DNA of 64,000 nt from Rubritalea tangerina (lineage in GTDB: Bacteria > Verrucomicrobiota > Verrucomicrobiia > Verrucomicrobiales > Akkermansiaceae). Location of the stretch: NCBI RefSeq assembly GCF_042683245.1, contig NZ_JBHUJB010000011.1:1-64000 (forward strand). The letters run 5' to 3'. Below are positions 18,034 to 26,523 of the stretch, piece after piece. Below the pieces are notes generated by a model, which searched no databases, was not told where the DNA came from, and worked only from the letters and a program-made list of their open reading frames with translations. Each line of letters opens with the position of its first letter. The stretch's first letter is position 1. The translations under genes were made by a program, and so were the position numbers.

Positions 18034-19440
18034 ATGACGGAACAAAATAAAGAGCGCAAACACGTTGCTATCATTGGGGCCGGCATTTCTGGCCTCAGCG
18101 CAGCCTACTACCTTCAGCAGGCTGGGCACAGTGCTGTCATTTTTGAGAATGGCAAACGTATCGGCGGTGCCATCCAGACTAGCCTCAAAGACGGCTACCT
18201 CTGTGAACACGGACCGAATTCCCTCATGGTCAATGACCAACGCATTGCAGACCTCATCGAAGCTGCACAACTCGGCCCCGAAGTTCTTGTCGCTAACAAG
18301 GCCGCCAATAAGCGCTTCATCGTCCATGAAGGTAAACTTCAGGCCCTTCCTTCTTCACCATTGAGCCTGCTCTCTACCAAACTCTTTAGCTTTAAAGCCA
18401 AGTCGCGCCTGCTCAAAGAACCCTTCATGGCCAAACGAGCTGCTGATGCTGGCAGCGAGAGCTTTGCCGACTTTATCCGCCGACGCTTCGGTCCTGAAAT
18501 ACTCGATAAAGCGGCCGGACCATTCGTCAGCGGCATCTATGCTGGAGACCCCAACAGGCTCTCCACCAGACACGCCTTCCCCAGCCTCTTCGAGCTCGAA
18601 CAAAATCACGGATCAATCCTCAAAGGCCTCATCAAATCGAAACGCGAGATCAAAAAGGGCAAAGGCAACCCACACCGACTCGCCAAACGTGAAATCATCT
18701 CATTCAAAGAGGGCATGGAAGCACTCCCAAAAGGTATTGCAACCCTCCTCGAAGATGGAACCCTCTTCCTTGAAACCAAGCTAGGTGGAATATCCTTCAA
18801 CAAAAAGACCCAGCGCTGGCACATCGACTGGAAAGGTAAAAATGGTACCATCGGCCAAGGCAGCTTCAGTGATGTCATCCTCACCACTCCCGCTCATAAA
18901 TTAGAAGACCTTCCACTCGAAGACGAGATCCTCGACGCGGTCTCCCAAGTCCCTCACCTCGACTACCCACCCGTAGCAGCGATGATGTTGGGCTTCAATC
19001 GCAGCCAAGTGAAACACCCACTCGATGGATTTGGCATGCTCAATGCACTCGGTGAAAAATCAAAAATGCTCGGTGCCCTCTTTCCCTCCACCCTCTTCCC
19101 AGACCGCGCCCCTCAAGACCATGTCTCTATCAATGTCATGCTCGGTGGCTCACGCACGCCCGAACATGCAAAAATGAGTGAAAGCGCTATGAAAGCCTCC
19201 ATCATGGATGAACTCAGACGCCTCCTCGGAATCGAAGGAAACCCCGTCTTCTCCAACCTCGTCCGGTGGGAAAAAGCCATCCCTCAAATGAACATCGGCT
19301 ACGGCTCTGCACTCAAACAAATCGAACAGTGCGAAAAGAAATTCCCCGGAATCCATTTCCAAGGTAACTACCGCGGTGGCATCTCACTCGGAGATTGCAT
19401 CCTCAGCGGTATCACGCTCACTGAAAAAATTTCTTCCTAA
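18034..19440 (+). CDS. hemY: Protoporphyrinogen/coproporphyrinogen oxidase, HemY type
   Basis: The protein has 468 residues from the ATG at 18034. The N-terminal dinucleotide fold VAIIGAGISGLSAAYYLQQ and the following ENGKRIGGAIQT bind FAD. CEHGPNSL and the C-terminal GGISLGDCILSG, near the flavin, are typical of oxygen-dependent HemY-type oxidases. The enzyme oxidises protoporphyrinogen IX to protoporphyrin IX; the coproporphyrinogen variant cannot be excluded from sequence. hemH follows 96 bp downstream on the same strand, so the two last steps are probably co-expressed. In-frame upstream starts at 17986 and 18010 are less likely. Confidence 0.9.
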   Translation: MTEQNKERKHVAIIGAGISGLSAAYYLQQAGHSAVIFENGKRIGGAIQTSLKDGYLCEHGPNSLMVNDQRIADLIEAAQLGPEVLVANKAANKRFIVHEGKLQALPSSPLSLLSTKLFSFKAKSRLLKEPFMAKRAADAGSESFADFIRRRFGPEILDKAAGPFVSGIYAGDPNRLSTRHAFPSLFELEQNHGSILKGLIKSKREIKKGKGNPHRLAKREIISFKEGMEALPKGIATLLEDGTLFLETKLGGISFNKKTQRWHIDWKGKNGTIGQGSFSDVILTTPAHKLEDLPLEDEILDAVSQVPHLDYPPVAAMMLGFNRSQVKHPLDGFGMLNALGEKSKMLGALFPSTLFPDRAPQDHVSINVMLGGSRTPEHAKMSESAMKASIMDELRRLLGIEGNPVFSNLVRWEKAIPQMNIGYGSALKQIEQCEKKFPGIHFQGNYRGGISLGDCILSGITLTEKISS

Positions 19441-19536
19441 AAAATTTGCGATCTCGCCCCCCCTCTCGTATCACCCCTCACATCAAGCATCCCACCATAC
19501 TTGCGCGACCCACACTCACCAGAATCTCACACTACC

Positions 19537-20556
19537 ATGGCTAAAAAAGGCGTTATCCTTCTCAACCTCGGCTCACCCGACTCCACGGACGTCGAGGACG
19601 TGCGCACCTACCTCGACCAGTTTCTATCAGACGAACGCGTCCTAGATCTCAACCCGATCGTGCGCAAGCTCCTCCTCAAGCTGGTTATCCTTCCAAGGCG
19701 CCCCAAAGAATCTGCTGAAGCATACTCGAAGGTGTGGACCGATGAAGGCTCCCCCCTCATCGTCACGAGCGTCAAACAACAAAAGCTCGTCCAGGAAAAC
19801 ACAGACGTGCCTGTCTACCTTGCCATGCGCTACGGCAATCCCTCCACGCCAGACATCGTCGCTGAAATGAAACGTGACGGCATTGACGACCTCCTCATCA
19901 TCCCTCTCTACCCACAGTACGCGATGTCCAGCTACGAAACAGCGGTCGTCGAACTCATGGAACAACTCCGTGAACAAGGCATGGCAGAAATCAATACCGT
20001 CCTTGTCCAACCATTTTACAAGGACCCCGAATACATCGATGCCCTCTGGGAATCTATCCGCCCTTCCTACGAGGGCTCCGGCGCGCACCTCATGATGTCT
20101 TTCCACGGCATCCCACAGCGCCACGTCAAAGTCACCGATCCCTCACACGCCCACTGTCTCACCACCAAAGACTGTTGCACCACCCCCCACCCAGCCCATG
20201 GCACTTGCTATAGCCACCAATGCTACGCCACTGCATACGCGCTCATGGCAAAGGGGGGATTGCACCACGATGATGTCACCATCTCCTTCCAGTCACGCCT
20301 CCTCAAAGACCCGTGGCTCAAACCCTACACGGACTTCGAAATCGAACGCCTCGCCAAAGAAGGCGTCAAAAAACTCAAAGTCATCTGCCCAGCATTCATC
20401 ACAGACTGCCTCGAAACCCTCGAGGAAATTGCCATGGAAGGAAAAGAACAATTCCTCGAAAATGGCGGCGAAGACTTCGAACTGATCCCCTGCCTCAATA
20501 CCCACCCAGCTTGGATCAATTGGCTCAATAATAAAATCGAACGCTGGGAACCCTAA
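19537..20556 (+). CDS. hemH: Ferrochelatase
   Basis: The protein has 339 residues from the ATG at 19537 (MAKKGVILLNLGSPDS). Ferrochelatase inserts Fe2+ into protoporphyrin IX. Family marks are LNLGSP, EGSPLIVTS, MRYGNPS, YPQYAMSSYET and MMSFHGIPQRHV with the metal-binding histidine. CPAFITDCLETLEEI carries the conserved glutamates. A cysteine-rich insert (about residues 208-230) has five cysteines within 24 residues. An upstream TTG at 19501 is in frame but not favoured. The gene ends in a strong terminator. Confidence 0.94.
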   Translation: MAKKGVILLNLGSPDSTDVEDVRTYLDQFLSDERVLDLNPIVRKLLLKLVILPRRPKESAEAYSKVWTDEGSPLIVTSVKQQKLVQENTDVPVYLAMRYGNPSTPDIVAEMKRDGIDDLLIIPLYPQYAMSSYETAVVELMEQLREQGMAEINTVLVQPFYKDPEYIDALWESIRPSYEGSGAHLMMSFHGIPQRHVKVTDPSHAHCLTTKDCCTTPHPAHGTCYSHQCYATAYALMAKGGLHHDDVTISFQSRLLKDPWLKPYTDFEIERLAKEGVKKLKVICPAFITDCLETLEEIAMEGKEQFLENGGEDFELIPCLNTHPAWINWLNNKIERWEP

Positions 20557-20578
20557 TCCCATAAGCATACCTTTGACC

Positions 20579-20621
20579 GCCTGCGCCTAGCGTCCACACC
20601 GCTGCGCGCAGGCATTTTTTT
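20579..20621 (+). terminator. Intrinsic terminator after hemH
   Basis: The arms GCCTGCGC and GCGCAGGC enclose a 19-nt loop and are followed by A and a run of seven T residues. It closes the heme cluster 22 bp after hemH, just before the first palindromic operator-like element. Confidence 0.8.
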
Positions 20622-20640
20622 GCCCACACACCAATCCCAA

Positions 20641-20660
20641 TTGGGCTTAAAAAGAACCAA
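20641..20660 (+). promoter_or_regulatory. A-tract palindrome, copy 1 (sialidase-esterase)
   Basis: TTGGGCTTAAAAAGAACCAA: TTGG and CCAA arms 12 nt apart around an A5 tract, ending 46 bp before the ATG of the sialidase-esterase gene. The preceding strong terminator already closes hemH, so this is not a terminator. It matches five further copies in the island. Confidence 0.55.
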
Positions 20661-20705
20661 TCGCACTCGCTTGCCGCCCCCCCCCTCCCACAGCATCCTA
20701 GAGTC

Positions 20706-22961
20706 ATGAAACTACTCACGACTCTCTTGCTGGCACTCTGCACCCTGCTGCACGCCGAGACTATCGATCTCATCAGCAAAGGCTCCCCCTCCAAACAACT
20801 CTATGTCTCAGGCAAATCCTGGAAAAAATCTAAAGACCAGTTCATTGGCTCAGGAACCGGACAAACACTCCACTTCCCACGTGAAATCGCTGCCAACCAA
20901 TTTCAACTCGATGCCACCATCAGCATCAAAGAGCTCAGCAAGTCAGCTGCAGGCATCTACCTAGGCTCCCAACTCTTCGGCTTCGATGGCCGCGGGGGCT
21001 TCTTTCTTGAAGGTGGCAGCTTTCCTAACAAAAACATCGCCGGCAATGCAAAGCACATCACCCCAGGCAAGCCTTTCCACTTCAAAGCCGTAGTAACCAA
21101 TGGTCTCGTGCGCTTCAGCATCGACGGCAAAGAAATCACAAGCCAGAAACTCTCCTCCCCATCATTCGCAGGTATCACCGTCCGCCCACACAGAGGAGAA
21201 CTCAGCATCCAAGACCTGCGTATCACTGGAAAATTCAAAGAACTCGAAAAGCTCAATCACCTCTTCGCATGCGGAAAAGAAGGCTATAAAAGCTACCGCA
21301 TCCCTGCACTCGTCACCACTAAAAAGGGCACCTTACTCGCCTTCTGCGAGGGACGTAAACACCACTCGCATGACCACGGAGATATCGACATCGTCCTCAA
21401 GCGTTCCTCTGATAATGGAAAAACTTGGTCGCCCCTACAAATCGTCTTCGATAACCAAAACCACGTCGCCGGTAACCCCGTACCCATTGTCGACCAAAAA
21501 ACCGGCCGCATCCACCTCCTCACCTGCACCTCAGATAAACATGAATACGCCATCTATAAAGGTGAAGGCAGACGCGCCATCCTTATCCAACATTCCGACG
21601 ACGACGGTAAGTCATGGAGCAAACCTCGCGATATCTCAGCCAATATCTACCCAGAAAATTGGCGCTGGTACGCCACTGGGCCATGCTCAGGAATCCAAAT
21701 CCAAAAAGGGAAGTATGCCGGCCGACTCGTAGCACCTGCTAACCACACAGTCGTCGAAGATCCAAATTCTGACAAGAACACATTCCGCGCCCACAGCATC
21801 TACTCAGATGATAATGGCAAAACCTGGCACCTTGGTGAATCATCCGCTCCAGGTGGGAATGAAAGCGCTCTCGCTGAAGTCGATGAAGACCTCCTCTTCC
21901 AATCCATTCGTATGCAATCCCACCGTAAAGGGGTGCGCGGAACGCGTTACTCAAAAGATGGAGGCCAAACATGGAGCCCACTCCAACACGACTTCAATCT
22001 CCCTTGCCCCATGTGCCAAGGCTCCGTCATTCGCGACTACCAAACACCAAAACGCTTAATCCATGCAAACCCAGGCACTGGCAAAGGACGCACAGGTATG
22101 ACCCTGCGCATCTCTAGCGATGGCGGCAAATCCTGGCCCTATGCAAAAACCGTCCTAAAAACCTCCTCGGCCTATTCCGATATCAGCCTCACAAAAAATG
22201 GCCAAATTGCTCTCCTGTTCGAAGGTGGACACCGCGACTACGCAAAAGAAGGAATCATCTTCCAACTCGTAGACCCAGATACCATAACACTCACCGACTC
22301 GCCAGCCACCAAAGCCGAACATAAAAACAATTGGAACCTCTGGAAAGAACGTCACGAAAAATTTAACGTCCAAGCACAAGATGGAAACATTGACCTCCTT
22401 CTCATCGGAGACTCCATCACCCACTACTGGCAGCAAAATAAAATGTGCAAAACCGATGGCCAGTCCGTCTGGAACCAATACTTCAGCAACAGCAATGTCG
22501 CAAACTTCGGTATCGGCTCAGATCGTACCCAACACCTTCTCTACCGCCTACAAAATGGTAACCTAAACAATATCTCCCCCAAAGCTATTGTCCTCATGAT
22601 TGGTACCAACAATGCCTCATCCAGACACACCCCTCACGACATCTTCCTCGGTACCAAAGCTATCATCTCCACACTCCAAGAAAAATGCCCTAACAGTACA
22701 ATCTTGCTCTACGAAATCTTCCCTCGCCTTCGTGGTGGCGCAGAAATGCAAATGCGCTGTGCCCAAGCAAATGCCCTCACAAAAACCCTATGTGACGGTA
22801 AAAAAGTCATACACTGCTCCATCAACTCGAAGCTACGTGACCATTCTGGCCAACCAGATAAAAAAATATTCTTCGATGGTATTCATATCAGCCCAGACGG
22901 GTACCAAATCTGGGCTCAAGATATTCTTCAGCAACTCAAGTCTGCGAATATCCAACTCTAA
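20706..22961 (+). CDS. Sialidase fused to SGNH/GDSL esterase
   Basis: The 751-residue protein has a signal peptide (1-17). A beta-sandwich domain (about 20-176) is followed by a six-bladed sialidase propeller (185-535). The propeller has the Arg motif YRIP at 197-200 and five Asp boxes (SDNGKTW near 235, SDDDGKSW 297, SDDNGKTW 367, SKDGGQTW 416, SSDGGKSW 470). A catalytic glutamate candidate is GNESAL and a tyrosine nucleophile candidate is SSAYSD near 490. The C-terminal SGNH hydrolase (about 560-751) has LLIGDSIT with Ser570, MIGTNN, and a final FDGIHISPDGY with the Asp/His pair. It probably releases sialic acid and removes O-acetyl groups. No sorting tail is present. Confidence 0.88.
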   Translation: MKLLTTLLLALCTLLHAETIDLISKGSPSKQLYVSGKSWKKSKDQFIGSGTGQTLHFPREIAANQFQLDATISIKELSKSAAGIYLGSQLFGFDGRGGFFLEGGSFPNKNIAGNAKHITPGKPFHFKAVVTNGLVRFSIDGKEITSQKLSSPSFAGITVRPHRGELSIQDLRITGKFKELEKLNHLFACGKEGYKSYRIPALVTTKKGTLLAFCEGRKHHSHDHGDIDIVLKRSSDNGKTWSPLQIVFDNQNHVAGNPVPIVDQKTGRIHLLTCTSDKHEYAIYKGEGRRAILIQHSDDDGKSWSKPRDISANIYPENWRWYATGPCSGIQIQKGKYAGRLVAPANHTVVEDPNSDKNTFRAHSIYSDDNGKTWHLGESSAPGGNESALAEVDEDLLFQSIRMQSHRKGVRGTRYSKDGGQTWSPLQHDFNLPCPMCQGSVIRDYQTPKRLIHANPGTGKGRTGMTLRISSDGGKSWPYAKTVLKTSSAYSDISLTKNGQIALLFEGGHRDYAKEGIIFQLVDPDTITLTDSPATKAEHKNNWNLWKERHEKFNVQAQDGNIDLLLIGDSITHYWQQNKMCKTDGQSVWNQYFSNSNVANFGIGSDRTQHLLYRLQNGNLNNISPKAIVLMIGTNNASSRHTPHDIFLGTKAIISTLQEKCPNSTILLYEIFPRLRGGAEMQMRCAQANALTKTLCDGKKVIHCSINSKLRDHSGQPDKKIFFDGIHISPDGYQIWAQDILQQLKSANIQL

Positions 22962-22975
22962 CTCCCCCCAAGTAA

Positions 22976-23851
22976 GTGAAACTCCCATATCTCCCCCTCG
23001 CCCTCTTAGCCGCCGCGTCCCTTCATGCCTCCCCCATCCTTGATATCACCTTCTCCTCTCCAACCACTCCCGAGCAAACTCATAGCTTCACCCCCATTTG
23101 GGACGCCTCCCCAAACCACTACCACGGCCACTGGCTCTGCCATAACTCACTGCCGCCCCACTTCGTAGCTACCCCCAGCGGGCTGGGAATCAATACGCAA
23201 CACAATAGGGGTAAAATCGTACTCAACCCAAAACAACCACACACCCCAAGTGCCTGGAAAAAACAAGCAACTCAACAGCCCTCTACCCCACTCACGCTCG
23301 ATGGAACCTCTTCCTTCACCCTCGAGGCAGTGATCAACTGGAATAACACCACTTCATCTAACAATGGGATCATGGGCCAAATTATGTCCCCCCAATACCC
23401 CTCAGAAATCTTTCTTCGCGAATCCAACGGCTTCCTCCACTACGTTCTTAAATCCCCACAGGCCTCAGTGAGTGTCTTCCACGACATCATCGATATCTCT
23501 CATGCAAAAAACGATGGCCACTTCCATAGCATTGCCTTGGCTCTCGACTCCAACACCCACCAAATTCATTGCTACCTAGACGGGAAACTTATTCATACTA
23601 ACACCCACCCTAACATTTCTAAACTAACAAAGCTCCATGCCAAAGAACGTCCATTCTTCCTTGGAGCCTACAATAGCCGACCTGAGTACTACTTCTCTGG
23701 AACACTCGATCGCTTCCGCATCTCACCTTCTCCACTCTCCCCCAATGAGCTCTTGGTTCCTGACAAACCAAAACAAACAAGCTCTTCCCTTCCTACCAGA
23801 TCCGTCCTCCTAGGCATTGGCGGTATCCAACTCTCGCTTCAACCAGAATAG
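22976..23851 (+). CDS. Secreted LamG-like protein with a degenerate C-terminal tail
   Basis: The 291-residue protein starts with GTG 14 bp after the sialidase-esterase stop, so it is almost certainly co-transcribed. It has a signal peptide (1-17) and a LamG/concanavalin-like beta-sandwich (about 100-255) with SFTLEAVINW, FHSIALALDSNTHQIHCYLDG and FFLGAYNSRPEYYFSG. The GAYNS motif is shared with the PEP-CTERM protein at 25679-26422. The tail TRSVLLGIGGIQLSLQPE resembles the hydrophobic part of local PEP-CTERM tails (ALLGLGGIAL) but has no PEP motif and no terminal arginines. It may be a glycan-binding partner of the sialidase that is secreted rather than anchored. Confidence 0.75.
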   Translation: MKLPYLPLALLAAASLHASPILDITFSSPTTPEQTHSFTPIWDASPNHYHGHWLCHNSLPPHFVATPSGLGINTQHNRGKIVLNPKQPHTPSAWKKQATQQPSTPLTLDGTSSFTLEAVINWNNTTSSNNGIMGQIMSPQYPSEIFLRESNGFLHYVLKSPQASVSVFHDIIDISHAKNDGHFHSIALALDSNTHQIHCYLDGKLIHTNTHPNISKLTKLHAKERPFFLGAYNSRPEYYFSGTLDRFRISPSPLSPNELLVPDKPKQTSSSLPTRSVLLGIGGIQLSLQPE

Positions 23852-23862
23852 CTTATCGCATT

Positions 23863-23882
23863 CTGGCTCTAAAAAGCACCAA
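23863..23882 (+). promoter_or_regulatory. A-tract palindrome, copy 2
   Basis: CTGGCTCTAAAAAGCACCAA, ending 100 bp before the ATG at 23982. It shares the arms, the A5 tract and the AAAAAG-N-ACCAA right half with the other copies. Confidence 0.55.
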
Positions 23883-23931
23883 CACTAACCTTTTGAGCCG
23901 ACTCAACCACTTACCCCATAATCGGCCTCAA

Positions 23932-23961
23932 GGCTGACTCCTTCCTTGTGCTGAGTCAGCC
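23932..23961 (+). terminator. Hairpin before the first PEP-CTERM gene
   Basis: The perfect 9-bp arms GGCTGACTC and GAGTCAGCC are separated by 12 nt, then C-rich sequence without a T run. It lies between the palindrome and the ATG at 23982, so it could be a 5' leader structure rather than a terminator. Confidence 0.4.
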
Positions 23962-23981
23962 CCCCCAACAACTAAACGAAC

Positions 23982-24698
23982 ATGAAAACAACAATCACCC
24001 TCTCAGCCATCGCCGCTACAGCGCTCTCAGCAAATGCCGCATTGGTTGCCACAAATCTCAGCTTCGAAAATGGCACCACCGGATGGACAGCTACATCCAC
24101 TGGAACCGGCACACTTGAAACTGCCGACTTCAGAACCGCAAATGACCCAGATAACTGGTTCCCCGACACCTCACTCGGTGAGGACAATACCCCAAACACC
24201 ACAGACGATAACACCGTCCTTATTATCGAGAGTGACAGCGGAGTCGATGACACAGGTACATTCGCTCAGGCTCTCACAGGTACAGCAGAGGCAGGTACCT
24301 ACACCTGGAACCTCTCAGATGTCGGCGTTACCAACTTTGCCGACAATAGCGCTGACGGTGCCTTTGTCCGCTTTGGCTTCTCAGCAGACGGATCCACATT
24401 CATTGCAGGCTCCTTTGTCGACCTCATCGAAGGCACCAATATCGCCTCTCCATCTCAAAACGCATCCGGCCAATTTAATGGAGGCGTATCCTACACAGCG
24501 ACAGGCCTAGAACCAAACCTCTACATCATGTTTGAAAGCTTCAATGGTGTCGGTAATAACATCGCCAATGGTAGAACTGCTGTAACAGTCGGCTCATCCG
24601 ACCTCGCCTTCACCGCTGCAGTCGCAATCCCTGAGCCCTCATCCACAGCCCTCCTCGGACTCAGTGGCATCGCACTCATCCTGCGTCGCAGAAAATAA
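23982..24698 (+). CDS. PEP-CTERM surface protein 1
   Basis: The 238-residue protein has a signal peptide (1-20, ending SANAA) and a beta-rich, T/D/G-rich body starting LVATNLSFENGTTGWTA, a start often seen in carbohydrate-binding jelly-roll domains. It ends in a PEP-CTERM sorting signal: PEPSSTALLGLSGIALIL then RRRK. Exosortase is expected to cut at this tail and hand the protein to the outer surface; no exosortase gene is in the window. The mature part holds several calcium-binding-like acidic patches (NTTDDN, ESDSGVDD). A palindrome copy and a hairpin lie upstream. The ligand is unknown. Confidence 0.85.
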   Translation: MKTTITLSAIAATALSANAALVATNLSFENGTTGWTATSTGTGTLETADFRTANDPDNWFPDTSLGEDNTPNTTDDNTVLIIESDSGVDDTGTFAQALTGTAEAGTYTWNLSDVGVTNFADNSADGAFVRFGFSADGSTFIAGSFVDLIEGTNIASPSQNASGQFNGGVSYTATGLEPNLYIMFESFNGVGNNIANGRTAVTVGSSDLAFTAAVAIPEPSSTALLGLSGIALILRRRK

Positions 24699-24736
24699 TC
24701 CACCAACCAGATCCCCCCCCCAATTCCTCAAACACC

Positions 24737-24774
24737 AGCCGCGGTCAATGCCTATTTGATCGCGGCTGCTCTTC
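24737..24774 (+). terminator. Likely terminator after PEP-CTERM gene 1
   Basis: The arms AGCCGCG and CGCGGCT (17-nt loop) are followed by GCTCTTCTC, a weak pyrimidine tract. It precedes the next palindrome copy. Confidence 0.45.
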
Positions 24775-24780
24775 TCCCAC

Positions 24781-24801
24781 TTGGACCTAAAAAAGTACCA
24801 A
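24781..24801 (+). promoter_or_regulatory. A-tract palindrome, copy 3
   Basis: TTGG and CCAA arms 13 nt apart with an A6 tract in the middle; the right half is AAAAAAGTACCAA. It ends 90 bp before the ATG at 24891. Downstream lies TCCAATTCTTTTGCC, partly shared with copies 2 and 4. Confidence 0.55.
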
Positions 24802-24890
24802 TCCAATTCTTTTGCCCTAATCCCAGCCCTCTCGGAAGATAGCGTGGCTGATGTTCCTCGAATATCCGCCCACAATGAACATTGATAGAT

Positions 24891-25487
24891 ATGACGAAAA
24901 AAACACTCTTCACACTCATGGCTACCTGCGGCCTCTCACAGGCTGCAGTCATCTCAAACTTCGACTTCGATACCATCTACACCACGGCTAACGACGCAGA
25001 CCAAGGCAACACCACCTCACAAACACTACGTCTCGATGACGCAGGCTTTGGCACCAATGGAGGTGTCGGCTCCGCCCTCACCGGCTCAGGTTGGTCCATT
25101 ACCACCGTCGACTTCATTCACGAAACCTCTAACAACGACACCGTCGCTCTACAAATCTCTGATGGCTTCCAAACCATCACCTCTGATAACACCATCGATC
25201 AAGGGACCCTCTCATTTGGTGACCTCATGAGCTTTACCTTCTCAGGTGATACCGAAACCTTTGACGCCACCTCCACACTCACCTTTACCTTCACAGGTGG
25301 CTCCATCCGTACAGCCCTCTCCGGAGGCGGCGACCGCGGAGGCCCACTCAATACACTTTCCTCAGGCTCCACTAACTGGAGCGGTACCACAGACATGGCG
25401 ATCCGTATCACCGCCGTCCCAGAACCCACCACTTCTGCACTACTCGGCCTCGGTGGCGTCGCCCTACTTCTGCGCCGTCGCAAATAA
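24891..25487 (+). CDS. PEP-CTERM surface protein 2
   Basis: The protein has 198 residues from the ATG at 24891; a TTG three codons upstream is unlikely. It has a signal peptide (MTKKTLFTLMATCGLSQAA), a compact beta-rich domain with ITSDNTIDQGTLSFGDLMSF and LTFTFTGGSIRTALSGGG, and the sorting tail PEPTTSALLGLGGVALLL plus RRRK. The body has no motif that I can assign to a named family. It is flanked by its own upstream palindrome and a downstream terminator, so it forms a monocistronic cassette. Confidence 0.83.
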   Translation: MTKKTLFTLMATCGLSQAAVISNFDFDTIYTTANDADQGNTTSQTLRLDDAGFGTNGGVGSALTGSGWSITTVDFIHETSNNDTVALQISDGFQTITSDNTIDQGTLSFGDLMSFTFSGDTETFDATSTLTFTFTGGSIRTALSGGGDRGGPLNTLSSGSTNWSGTTDMAIRITAVPEPTTSALLGLGGVALLLRRRK

Positions 25488-25514
25488 TGAGCTAATTTCA
25501 CCCACTTCACCACT

Positions 25515-25554
25515 ATCCCGCTACTGACCCATTCCTCAGCAGCGGGATTTTTTT
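25515..25554 (+). terminator. Intrinsic terminator after PEP-CTERM gene 2
   Basis: The arms ATCCCGCT and AGCGGGAT are followed by a T7 run, 28 bp after the stop codon. Confidence 0.75.
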
Positions 25555-25567
25555 GCTCTGAACCATA

Positions 25568-25587
25568 TTGGTCCAAAAAGGAACCAA
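25568..25587 (+). promoter_or_regulatory. A-tract palindrome, copy 4
   Basis: TTGGTCCAAAAAGGAACCAA: the most symmetric 20-bp copy (TTGGTCC against GGAACCAA around AAAAA). It ends 92 bp before the ATG at 25679 and lies directly after a complete terminator. Confidence 0.6.
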
Positions 25588-25678
25588 GCCAATATCTTCG
25601 TCCTCTAGCTTCTGCTTACTCTATCCTTCACAACGCTTTCCCCCAATTGGAAGGCGTATCCAGACAATCAATATCCCT

Positions 25679-26422
25679 ATGAACACGACAACAAAAACAT
25701 TTATCTCACTGGTCGCCACAGCCTCTCTCACTCAGGCAGCCTCCCTCGTCGACATCACCTTTAGTGACCTCGCAGACGGCGACCTAACAAATGGCACGAC
25801 CATCACGAATACCTCCGGCACTAATGGCCTCTGGGATGGTGGCACTGCAACTGTAAGCTCCGGCACTGTTGATACCAGCACCAACGATGGCTACATCAAC
25901 TATGCCAGCGGTCACGGACTTGTTATGGATCTATCAGGATCTAACGCGTATACCTTCACCGCACAAATTACTATCCAAGACCTCACAGCAAACACCGGCG
26001 TCTTCGGACAAATCAACTCCTGGACTTCCGATAACAGTGAGTACTGGATGCGCCTCACATCTGCAGAAGACTACCAAATTCTCCTACGTGACAGTACGGG
26101 CACTCAAATCGTCCACACCTTCGATACTTCCGCAGCCCTCATCTTTGGCGTCGAACACACACTCAGTCTAGTCATCGACGGCACCACAGCGGAAGCCTTC
26201 GTCGATGGCAACTCTCAAGGCACCGTGAGCACTACCACACTCACAGGCGGCACTATCGGCACCGCTGGTGACCGTGCCGTCATCGGCGCCTACAACAGCA
26301 CCGCCGGCAACCGCTTCGATGGTATTGCAAATAGCTACAGCATCACCTCAGTCCCTGAACCAAGTTCTACAGCCTTACTCGGACTTGCGGGGCTCGCACT
26401 CATACTGAGACGCAGAAAATAA
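25679..26422 (+). CDS. PEP-CTERM LamG-like surface protein 3
   Basis: The protein has 247 residues from the ATG at 25679 (MNTTTKTFISL). It has a signal peptide and then a LamG/concanavalin-like domain: YTFTAQITIQDL, FGQINSW, EYWMRLTS, HTLSLVIDGTTAEAFVDG and AVIGAYNSTAGNRFDG. The GAYNS strand matches the LamG protein encoded next to the sialidase-esterase. The sorting tail is PEPSSTALLGLAGLALIL plus RRRK. A glycan-binding surface role is inferred from the fold and locus. An in-frame GTG/TTG extension to 25568 would run through the palindrome and is rejected. Confidence 0.85.
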   Translation: MNTTTKTFISLVATASLTQAASLVDITFSDLADGDLTNGTTITNTSGTNGLWDGGTATVSSGTVDTSTNDGYINYASGHGLVMDLSGSNAYTFTAQITIQDLTANTGVFGQINSWTSDNSEYWMRLTSAEDYQILLRDSTGTQIVHTFDTSAALIFGVEHTLSLVIDGTTAEAFVDGNSQGTVSTTTLTGGTIGTAGDRAVIGAYNSTAGNRFDGIANSYSITSVPEPSSTALLGLAGLALILRRRK

Positions 26423-26442
26423 AAAAATTCCGCCCTGTCCTA

Positions 26443-26470
26443 GACAGGTTGGCCCTCATGCCAACCTGTC
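26443..26470 (+). promoter_or_regulatory. 11-bp perfect inverted repeat before the regulator gene
   Basis: GACAGGTTGGC and GCCAACCTGTC are separated by 6 nt. It lies 21 bp after the PEP-CTERM gene 3 stop and 54 bp before the proposed regulator start. No T run follows, so it may be a terminator remnant, a leader structure or an operator (its TTGG/CCAA core has an 8-nt spacing, unlike the A-tract copies). Confidence 0.5.
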
Positions 26471-26523
26471 TCATTCCCCCTCACTCACTCAGCTCTACTC
26501 CCATTCTCCAGACCTGTCCGCCC

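Noticed and set aside
26449..26523. In-frame upstream TTG start of the GntR/LacI-type regulator
   Set aside because: It lies inside a perfect inverted repeat and adds residues without family support; internal ATGs fit the DNA-binding domain better.
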